Assembly (NCBI GenBank): GCA_004802705.1
Contig: SGPL01000425.1
Location: 1-28,890 of the forward strand
Direction: 5' to 3'
Source: Bondarzewia mesenterica
Taxonomy: Eukaryota; Basidiomycota; Agaricomycetes; Russulales; Bondarzewiaceae
DNA: 28,890 bases
The translations under genes and the position numbers were made by a program. Positions within the stretch are counted from its first letter, which is position 1; each line of letters opens with the position of its first letter. Of the stretch, positions 20,417 through 28,890 are shown piece by piece. The notes beneath the pieces were generated by a model. The model did not search any database, had not been told where the DNA came from, and worked only from the letters and a program-made list of their open reading frames with translations.

Positions 20417-23400
20417 TCATGAAGTATCCACGTCTCCCAAGGCCTGGGGAGTCGTGAACGCTATGATCCTTCTCGAAGGCGACACTGAGTCCTCCGCGGA
20501 CTCGCTATGCCTTGTCCCATCCTGAAAGTCAAATTCGTGCTGGTTGACAGGACTCTCCGTGCGGTAGTCCATGTCTAGGTGGAAGGCCAGTGTTGAAATG
20601 TCGGTCCGAGGGGTCGTGCTGCCTGGCGTTGAGCGTGAGCTCGACGCTAGACCAGGGCCTACCATATGAGGATTGTTACTCTTCGGCGGTGACGTCCAGA
20701 TCCTCACGCCACCATCATGACTGCCAGTAGCGAACATGAAGGGATCAGCAGCAGGGTTCCAGGCGATGCAGGTCAAGTCACCTCCCAGCGCTTGTGCGCG
20801 AACGTGATGCAGCAATGCGCCCGATTCGCGATCCCAGATGTGGATATCTCCCGCTTAAAAGGAGATGCCATTAGCGCGAGGGTGCCTCGTTTGCGGGACA
20901 GACATACCTTTTCCGGCACATAGCACCAACTCATCGTCCTTCCCTCCGAAGTAACTTGGTCCCGCGAAGTCCACTGGGAACTTGGGCATGTAAGTATGTC
21001 GCAAAGAAAGTCGTGCAGTTACACCGTCATTTTTCGTCCTATCCTTAACCATTTCCAATTTCCACAACTGGGGAGGGGCCTAAAATGCTCATTTAGTGCG
21101 CTTTCCACATTTCTGGACGAGGATAACTGACCTTGTTTTCATAGCTTACAAGAGCAACTTGACCATTTCTAGCTAAAGTAATGTCTCGGATTTCGTGAAG
21201 CACGGGTACTTGACTATGAAACGAGCTCTCACTGTCAGAGGGCATGATGGCTACGAAACGTCACCGCGACTCACTTTTCAATTTCCTTCTTGTCCAAGCT
21301 GTACGCTATATTCAACACAATCATTTTATTCGCTCTAGGCTAATAGATCCTTGAAAACACATACCGATGATCTGCTTTTCTGCTCGACATTTGCTAGGTT
21401 GCAGTCCGTCTGCTGAAGACAGCAAAGTACCAACACCAAGTAGTCGTTGACCGTCTGGCGTCATCGTTACGTCGTGTATCGCCAACCTTTCAAAATGATA
21501 CGTGTCTAACACCTAACATACAATGAACCTCAATGTCGTTGCTTTCGCTGATCTCAGAAAATCACGAACCTTGCCCGTAAGATCCTGCAATTCATAAACT
21601 TCAGATTGCAATCCAGATGATCCAGGCGCAGCTACTCACCAGTTTTGTGACATCGCCACCCTCAACAGACAACAGGGCTTCATATGGCCAGGTCAGTACA
21701 GCACCATTCACATCTCAACAAGAATTGACATCACCTTCTCCTTGAGGTAGCCAGCAAATCGACTGAACAGGTCGATGCCGATCAATCGTTTTAGTGCACA
21801 CACCATCCTGGGATACATGCAACAACAAAAAACAAAAGCGGGATGGTCAGAGGCGAAGTTTGTGGACCGGGCGAAACATGGACATTCGGTCTTGTGCTCA
21901 TCAACCCACCTCCGTCCAGATCTTGATCGCGCGGTTCAGCTTGGTCAACAAAAGTTTACCGCTCGGGGACCTGCGCCCCATCAGGATCGAAAAAAGAGTA
22001 GGGAAGTAAGCTCGCGGACGAGCCACGCACCATGCAACTTGTCCTACAAAGCCCGATGGATGTGCAAGGGTCCGATGAGCGGTAAACGGATTCTTTTCAA
22101 AAAGGAAGATCGTTCGCATTTATCAACAAAGCACGTTTCCAAACAAACAAAAAAGTTTCACTCACACCAATGTGGAATATGACTGAGGTCCTATCCCAAC
22201 TACATGTACACCACGGGTCAATATCACCAAATTTCATGATATAAGAACGACGATCCAAATGCGGTACCTAGAAGTAGCCAAAAACTTCCCGTTCGGCGAG
22301 AACTGCAAGTGTCTCACGAGCGCCTGATGCGCCGGCAAATCCTGCGTAGTCTTCAAGCCCTGGAGCTGGGGCACCAGCCCCGCAACCCTCGATCGCCTGG
22401 GCGGCACATGCGTCGTCTCCTTCATGCGCTCTGACGTCGCCATCAAGGTCGACGACAGGGTGCGCTGACGGCGAGGCAAGGCGAGCCCACCCGACGCCGC
22501 GCGCATCATCATTACTGAACGCACCGCGCTCGCGAAACGCCCGCGCGGAGGGGACCCCATTTCGCTGCCGCCGTTGGGCGAGGACGGGCCTTTCTCTGGG
22601 ATCGAGAACTCAATCGTGCTCGGGCTCGCAGGCGACTTGGGCTCGGTGAACTGCGTGCCCTCGGATCCACGGCGGTGACGATGGGACATGAAGATGGGGT
22701 CGGGCGAGCCGGCGGTCGCGCTTGGGAGTGAGTTTTCGTCTTCTGAGATCACGTCTGCCCCGTCGGCGGAGGGCCCGGAAAAAAGATTCGTCAGTTTCGA
22801 ACTCGCACCCAATGCTGCGTTGCGCGTGCGCGCGAAGAAAGTGGAGACGGCGCGGAAGAGATCGGCGATGATGTCCGACAGCCATGGGAAGGGGGGGATG
22901 GAAGTAACGGCGTCCCAGATGTCGTCGATGGAGTCTTGCAGCCATTTCGTGCCCTTGTGCCTGCTGAAGACCCACCGTTCTGAAGCGAACCAGGCGGACA
23001 CTGCTGCCAGGCCGAAGCTACTGAAGGCGGTAAAAACTGTTGTGGTTGTGCAGACCCACGAAGCCTGAATCATGCGTGTGAAAGATGGACAAGGGGCAAA
23101 GAAAGGAGGGACATACCTGGTTCGAGGAGTACGCGAAAAGTACGAGTCCGACGGAGAAGCAAGCCACGGAGAGCACAAGGAAGACGAGAGGAGAGCGTTT
23201 GATCCAAATTAACACCCACCAAGGAACACGATGGCCTGGGGAGCGGCTACGAAGCAACAATCGATCTCAGAGATTTGGAATTGGGACCTTGCTCTACATG
23301 CACTTACTACATCGCCTGCTTCCACGTCAGCCCGAGCAAGCTGTTCACTGCTGCAGCGATACTAAAGACCATGGACGTGAACCAAAACGCGTTGACGCTC

Positions 23401-24382
23401 TCAGCCAAGGCTCCTTCGACTGCGGTGTAAGAGAATTGCAGTGTCGTCGCGGTGACAGCCGAGAAGAATGTCGCGACAGTGGATAAATTGAGAAGATTGT
23501 TTGCGCCGTGCTTCTGAGCAAAGCGGATGGTCGGGACGCCTGTGTGGATAGAATCTGCGGTTAGGCAGTAAACGTGACGGACGAGAAGTCAATAGTGTGA
23601 CAGACCGATCTCGATGAACATAGATAGTGAGGATGTGATGGATTCCAAGTGCTCTCCCATCTCTGTGGAAAGGTCGTGTAGGTATCGCTGGACGGCGGGG
23701 TATCGGAATTGACCTTCAAAGCATGCTGTTGAGTGACATAAGGGGGTATGTAAGTGTCGGCCTCTCATTTACCTTCGTACGCTTTCAGACAGGATGCCCA
23801 GTACTTCACACACGTCAAAAATCCATCCAAATACACGTTCATCTGCAGCGACACGCTCACCTTGAGATCACCTTCGAAAGATATGATAGAAGCATTGACC
23901 GCCTCATCTGTGAACTCAGGGAACTCGTTTAAGCAATGCAAGAACGTAACCACGTCCTGCGCGAGTTCCTTGATCTGCTTTGGAAAGTCTTCCGGATCAA
24001 GTTCGCCGAAGACCATGGGTCGGCGGACATGCGGCGGAGGCTTGGACTTCCTGGAACGTTTTGAGAGGGTGTGCCCTGTGTTGCTGACGACCGTGTCCTT
24101 CTGCCTCGACACCTTGCGCGGGAAGAGGTCGGCCGCGTTTTCGCGGAAAAGGTAGGAAATTTGGGTGAGTCGTTGTCGCAGGCCGAAAGCCGAGGACAGG
24201 ATCCCGACAGAGCTGCCTAGCTGGCGAGCGGCGTTAGAAAAGTTCCGAAGCTGATGACATACTGAGCAATCGAAGGTTCTCGAGGTGAGAAAACGTTCAT
24301 GTAGATATACCTCTTTGTCGAGGTTGTCAATGTGCCTGTGTACAACGTACTTTTGTAAGGACAGCGAGACGACGGCAAATAT
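20417..24382 (-). CDS. Membrane-anchored WD40-repeat protein, many exons, about 1000 aa; first exon unresolved
   Basis: The N-terminal part (from about 24382) reads SNAARQLGSSVGILSSAFGL, YLFRENAADLFPRK and FLHCLNEFPEFTDEAVN, then YWASCLKAYEG, QFRYPAVQRYLHDLSTEMGE and GVPTIRFAQKHGANNLLNLS. Four hydrophobic helices follow (TVATFFSAVTATTLQF, VNAFWFTSMVFSIAAAVNSL, PLVFLVLSVACFSVGLVLFA, VFTAFSSFGLAAVSAWFA). After a Ser/Pro-rich linker the C-terminal half is a WD40 propeller: VRHLQFSPNGKFLATSSWDR, SGFVGQVAWSPSGKLLLTKL, VQSICWLPQGE, AIHDVTMTPDGQRLLGVGTL, RDITLARNGQVALVSYENK, DIHIWDRESGALLHHVRAQA and TCIAWNPAADPFMFATGSHD. The last repeat resembles WDR26/Gid7, but no LisH/CTLH is seen. At least 14 introns exist, plus a 15-nt exon at 21570-21584. 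The frame is open up to a TAG at 24383-24385 without an ATG, so a start exon lies further upstream. Function is unknown; a membrane scaffold is a guess. Confidence 0.82.
21570..21584 (-). other. 15-nt microexon of the WD40 gene (DLTGK)
   Basis: On the minus strand GATCTTACGGGCAAG lies between ...gaattgcag and gttcgtg. It joins VEGGDVTKL to VLDTYHFERLAIHD in phase, completing a beta-strand turn of the propeller. Confidence 0.75.
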
Positions 24383-24385
24383 CTA

Positions 24386-24754
24386 CTGCGCACCTCTGAA
24401 CATTACTGATACTCAGGCTAGATATACAGTTCCAGAGTATGCACATTGCACACGTTGAAAAAGATGGAAAGATTTGGAAGTAGATATGTATTGAATACTT
24501 GAACGAAGTTAATCAGTGGTTCGAAGGGAGCTCAAGATAAGATTTGGGATAACGAACAACGTCATGGCTGAGGCTGTCGCGTTGAGATGCCGCCGGTTAC
24601 CGGATGCACGCGACTTTTACTCCCGGCGGCAGGTGTTGAAATTGTCCATCCTCCGACCCATTCACCCTCGGCGCGCCGCGGCAATCCTGGCATAACTTCA
24701 GAACCGGACACACATTCTACCCTGTTCACCTTTGCCTGTCTGATATTACTAACA
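24386..24754. promoter_or_regulatory. DPL1: Divergent intergenic region between the WD40 gene and S1P lyase
   Basis: The two genes are transcribed away from each other with at most 370 nt between the resolved coding parts, and the first exon of the WD40 gene probably lies here. No clear TATA box is seen for the lyase; gatattactaac precedes its ATG. A shared promoter is an inference from position. Confidence 0.4.
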
Positions 24755-27727
24755 ATGTCCTCCATGCGTAGTGTTGCAGACGCTTCGAGGGCCTTCCGCG
24801 GTCAACTGACGTTCGACAATACCAAGAATCTGTTGATTTTGTATCTCGTTCTTACGCGCTCTCTAAAGGCCTGGAGGCATGTGCGCGCGCGAGGGCTCTC
24901 ACAGACAACCAGCGACCTCTATCAATGGGTTGCCCAGGTGCGTGCATGACGACTGACTAGTTCGAGGGCGCCTGTAACCTGTAACGAAACCCTCAGAAAG
25001 TCGTCTTGCTCATCATGAGCATGCCGGAGATGAAGAAGAAAGTCGCGACCGAGATGGGCAAGGCGAAGGTCGACATCAACAACAGGCTCGTACCGCAGGG
25101 CCCTGGCGTTACACGGCACCTGTCTCTTTCCACACAAAGTAGGTCATTAGAATGGATCATGGACGAGATGGCCAAGATGGATCTCGAGGGCGGGTCGCAC
25201 ACGGACTATCGCGAGGGTAAACTATCTGGTGCTGTATACCGTACGTGTCGATATTTCTGTGTCATAACTAGAGCTTCTCGCGCACTTCCTTTTCCCCTCT
25301 GACTCCGTCGGACAGATGGCGGTGAGGACATGGAGAAAGTCATCGTCGCTGCGTTTCAACGTTACTGCGTCTCCAACCCACTCCATCCCGACGTGTTCCC
25401 TGCCGTGCGCAAAATGGATGCGGAAGTCGTGGCCATGTGCCTGCGAATGTACAACAACCCGGACGGTGCGGGTGTGTCGACGTCTGGAGGGACAGAATCC
25501 ATCATAATGTCTGTCAAGACGCACAGAGATTGGGCTTGCGCTGTCAAAGGAATCACTGAACCAGAAATGTTTGTTTGGAGCGGACATCGTCTTTATTCTC
25601 TGCTCTGATCGTTGAACTCTCCTTTTGGTTACAGGGTCATACCAGCATCTGCACATGCAGCATTCGACAAGGCTGCTGCATACCTGAAGATTAAGCTGCA
25701 TAGCATTCCAGTCGACAGAGTGACTCGTCAGGTTGATCTGAAAAGAGTGTCTCGAGCCATGTCAGTTACTATCCCCGTCTTCTCATCTATACCAAACTTG
25801 AGCTCACCTATGCAATTCAGTAACGTCAACACCATCATGGTCAGTATTGCTATCTTCTAGCATGCATAAAGTCGATGACCGTTCGCGCGTTACAGATCGT
25901 AGGCTCCGCAATTAATTTCCCGGATGGCTGCCAAGACGACATTGTCAGTCTCGCAAAACTTGCCAAGAAACACAATGTCGGATTGCACGTCGACTGCTGT
26001 CTGGGTGGCTTTATCATGCCGTTCCTTGAGAAGGCTGGGTTCCCTGTGAAACCGTTTGACTTCAGGGTGGATGGTGTGACGAGCATCAGCTGTGACACAC
26101 ACAAGGCAGGTTATCGTTTTCCAACTCGTCGCTTGTTCCCTCAACCGTTTTTTTCTTCCATTTCGCATAGTATGGATTTGCGCCAAAGGTACAGTACAAA
26201 TATGTGTAGAGCTTGCTTTCTCCTCAACATGATATGACAGGGTTCTTCGGTCATTATGTATCGCTCCCCGGAACTGCGTCAATACATGTATTATGTGAAC
26301 CCCGAATGGGCAGGTGCGGATATTTTTACGTCGTCGAAGCTAAATATATATGTTTGTATACCCTACTGACGATTGCCACCTTTAGGCGGTGTCTATGCCA
26401 GCCCTGGATTCTCCGGATCAAGGTTTGTGAAGAGCGGATAGATCCATGTCGACTTGTTCAATCTCTCACCATCTCCCCTGCTCTCCAGACCTGGCGCTCT
26501 GATCGCGGGCGCATGGGCCGCGATGCAATACATGGGTGAGGAGTACGTAGTTCAGCACCTCTGTCTCCACCTTCACCGTCTCTGACACACCCACCAGAGG
26601 CTACATCTCATCGTGCCGCGCCATCGTCGGCGCAGCGAAGAGCATCGAACGCGCGATCAAATCCGACGTTCCAGAGCTGTACGTCCTGGGCAACCCGCCC
26701 GCGTCGGTTGTCGCTTTCAGCTCGCGCAGGCCGGACGTCAACGTGCTCGCTGTCGGCGATGCGATGGCGAAGAAAGGATGGCATCTGAACGCGCTCCAGA
26801 ATCCGCCGGCGGTGCACATTGCTTGTACGGTGCGTGCCTATTCTCTGTCCTCCCTTCTCCTCTTGTTCGTTTCTTCCTTTGGTTGGTTGATCTACGCTCG
26901 CGATCGATGGAGCTCTTTCGGACGGCTCGACCGATTTGGGCGAATGCTCTGGGTTGCGAAGATGCTGATCGAAATTTATATCGCAGCGATTGACCGTCCC
27001 CGTCGTGGAGGCATTTATCCAGGACCTGAAAGACTCCGTACGCGAGGTGAAAGGCGCCCCCATGGGCGAGGGGACCATGGTCGCCATCTACGGTACGTGA
27101 CTCCTCCCATCTCTTCCTCTCTTTCCATCCCCCTTCTTCGGAACTTTGCACTCTCCAAAGTACTACGCACGATCCTCGCTCGCTCTCACGAACACCCACC
27201 AAGCCACGCATGCGCTCTGCCTTCTCGTTCCCATGGCATGATCTCTTATCATCGCGCCGCGCATGGATGCAATATACGATCCTTCTCGTCCATTCCCGCT
27301 GAACGAGAGCGTGCGTCTCACACTGTATGCTGCTGCTCAGCACCCGCTTCTTTTTTCGAAGTCCTTCCCTTTCTCCTTGGTGGCGCTGCGGATGACCCTC
27401 TAGTCCTTCCTCCTTCCCTTTCCTAACTTTAACGGAAAACCGCGCGCAGCGAACCTTAAAACCTGCACCACACCCCCTCCGAGGTTCTTCCCTTACTCTT
27501 TCCTCTTTCGTCGATTCCCCGTTTCGTTCTTGTCTTCCCCTTTTCTTTTTCTTTTTCTCGTCCTTTTTTTGTTCTCTCCTTTCTGGAAAAACGACGGGTG
27601 AGGGTTGTGTGTTGATACTGACATGGCCCACTCTGTCTCTCTAGGTCTCGGCAACTCGAGCGCCGTCGGGCCGCGCATGGTCGGCACCCTCGCGAGCGCG
27701 TTCTTGGACGCCCTCTATAAGGCCTGA
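24755..27727 (+). CDS. DPL1: Sphingosine-1-phosphate lyase, 13 exons, 545 aa
   Basis: This PLP enzyme of the endoplasmic reticulum splits phosphorylated sphingoid bases into a fatty aldehyde and phosphoethanolamine, the exit step of sphingolipid breakdown. Exons: 24755-24937, 24997-25240, 25316-25568, 25635-25760, 25821-25839, 25896-26105, 26171-26188, 26241-26313, 26386-26422, 26489-26542, 26598-26829, 26987-27092 and 27645-27727, total 1638 nt. The N-terminus has one membrane anchor ([16 protein letters not shown], residues about 28-43). Then come [61 protein letters not shown], and SCDTHKYGFAPKGSS with the Schiff-base lysine K345. Further on are [33 protein letters not shown] and [10 protein letters not shown]. 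Intron 6, right after K345, is GC-AG; intron 12 is 552 nt. Length is as expected. The start was chosen because [12 protein letters not shown] leads straight into the anchor. Confidence 0.96.
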
Positions 27728-27926
27728 AGACTCGTCGCGTATATACTCCACGCACGCACTGGCCAGGATACATCACGCGTACGCGCAACCTGACCCGTCA
27801 CTTTGTTGTTGTGTTTCTAGCCCCATCTTGTGGATTAATATCATGTATGATACCGCCCTTTCCCGCGCCGTGGCTTCTGGGTACGCCTAGCAGCTCGTCG
27901 TTCTGTCTCAATCTCTTGATACACAC

Positions 27927-27940
27927 ATATATATATATAT
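27927..27940. repeat. (AT)7 microsatellite
   Basis: Seven AT units preceded by (AC)3, 200 nt after the lyase stop codon. It could lie in the 3' UTR. Confidence 0.8.
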
Positions 27941-28620
27941 CTCACTTGTTATTCAGTCGGGGTGGGTGCGTCTGGGCTTGGGATTTTGGGGGAGGGGGGT
28001 TATATCCGATGCGGCACTTCTGCGCATGCCTAGGGTACTGTGATTGTATGCATTCAATCTATATGTAGGGCATGCTATATAGAGCCTGAATAGAGTCGAC
28101 ATATGGACGGATAGTTCGTGCACAGATGATCAACGAGAATCCCCAACGCGGACTGGTTCCGTCCGTGTCCAGAACGTTGTAGGCTAGGAAACATCTATTC
28201 ATTGACATTTTATGTATCCAGTTGGAATTCGAAGGGGGCGGGGACGGTTGATCCTGCTGAGAAAGGGTTAGTGCGAGGCGAGGTGCGACACGCGGTCGTG
28301 TATGTCCTGTTTTACAAGTACAAGTAGAGCATGGGTGAGAATCGGATCCGGCATGGAGATACTGTACATAGCTTAGCTAGGTACACAACCACGGAAGCCA
28401 TACAGATGGCGTCTATACGTCGTCCTCGCCGGCGGCATACCACACACACATATAGCCCATCCGTATCTCCAAGCTCAAGGGCATCTCCGAGACGCCTACC
28501 TCAGGCTATAGCTACTCTCCGAGGACCGATACGCTCCTGTAGTATGTACGTGCCACACAATACGTACGCACACCATCTCGTCTCGTCTCGTTTGAAGTCA
28601 TTTCCGCGACCCGTCACGCT

Positions 28621-28645
28621 TATCCTTTATCCTTTATCCTTTATC
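28621..28645. repeat. Tandem heptamer TATCCTT, 3.6 copies
   Basis: Three exact copies (28621-28641) are followed by a partial TATC. It is a simple-sequence repeat; AAGGATA on the other strand. It lies outside any supported gene. Confidence 0.8.
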
Positions 28646-28890
28646 ATAACGATCAAAAAACGACTGACGCCGCAACAAACGAATTCGATGCATGACGCCG
28701 TGCGGCGTGCAGTGTCGACTCAGGACTGAAATACTGGTACGAAGGCCTGGGCCCTGCAGGGGGAGAGGGGGGGGGGAAGGGTCCGTCCAAGTTGCAGTTC
28801 CATAATTAAAAAAGAACGAGGACATCGACGCAGATCGACGCTCGCCGCTCGCCGCTATCCGAAACGTCGATTCTTATTCTTCTAACTCGA

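Larger units (their letters stand above)
27728..28890. other. 3' flank of S1P lyase; low-complexity DNA, no gene seen
   Basis: After the lyase stop there is an (AT)7 run at 27927-27940, a TCTCG triplet repeat at 28576-28590 and a heptamer repeat at 28621-28645. The open frame 28331-28729 has no domain and crosses these repeats. The right edge carries repeated gctcgcc/atcgacg heptamers (about 28826-28855). I see nothing else. Confidence 0.5.

Noticed and set aside
26738..27631. Long minus-strand open frame (297 codons), Lys/Glu/Arg-rich
   Set aside because: It lies antisense to exons 11 and 12 and the pyrimidine-rich last intron of S1P lyase. Its composition is the mirror of that tract, and there is no domain.
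1..28890. Transposons, CRISPR arrays, rRNA and tRNA genes
   Set aside because: I looked for paired terminal repeats, transposase or reverse-transcriptase motifs, spaced direct repeats and cloverleaf signatures, and found none that hold up by eye.

Overview
This window looks like nuclear DNA of a filamentous basidiomycete, most likely an Agaricomycete. Every recognisable gene is split by many short introns (mostly about 45-80 nt) with gtRNGT-type donors, CTAAC/CTGAC-like branch sites and YAG acceptors. Several exons are under 20 nt. The histone H2A ends in an SQE motif, as in fungi, and the gene families (intron-rich F-box protein, membrane-anchored WD40 protein) are typical of mushrooms. Two unresolved bases (15341, 17637) show this is a draft assembly. 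All assignments come from reading the translation and splice sites by eye; no search was run.

Layout, left to right: the C-terminal end of an unidentified Ser/Pro-rich protein (+, to 472); about 2.1 kb without a supported gene; a 12-exon sugar transporter of the major facilitator superfamily (+, 2565-4799); about 2 kb without a gene; a divergent histone pair, H2A (-, 6764-7344) and H2B (+, 7654-8338), sharing a symmetric 309-nt promoter; a possible 52-residue two-exon gene (+, 9106-9397); a 16-exon allantoate/anion-type MFS transporter (+, 9545-12034) whose spliced frame is intact except for one TAG codon; a poorly resolved coding-like locus (+, about 13629-14866); an F-box protein (+, 15735-18235); homoserine dehydrogenase (-, 18572-19843); a large WD40 protein with an N-terminal multi-pass membrane region (-, 20417 to about 24382); and sphingosine-1-phosphate lyase (+, 24755-27727), followed by about 1.2 kb of 3' flank.

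The genes do not form a single pathway. They are mainly housekeeping genes (histones, threonine/methionine biosynthesis, sphingolipid breakdown) mixed with transporters and regulators. H2A and H2B are clearly a functional unit. The WD40 gene and the lyase are divergent neighbours and may share a promoter. For seven genes the exon sums are exact multiples of three: sugar transporter 525 aa, H2A 139 aa, H2B 149 aa, second MFS 505 codons with one stop, F-box 610 aa, homoserine dehydrogenase 369 aa, lyase 545 aa. This strongly supports the models.

The most notable points are: the inverted repeat with two ACGCGT boxes at the centre of the histone promoter; the lone nonsense codon in an otherwise perfect transporter gene; microexons of 9, 11 and 15 nt in that gene; a GC-AG intron placed directly after the catalytic lysine codon of the lyase; and the fusion of a membrane domain to a WD40 propeller. 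I saw no mobile element, CRISPR array, rRNA or tRNA that I could support.
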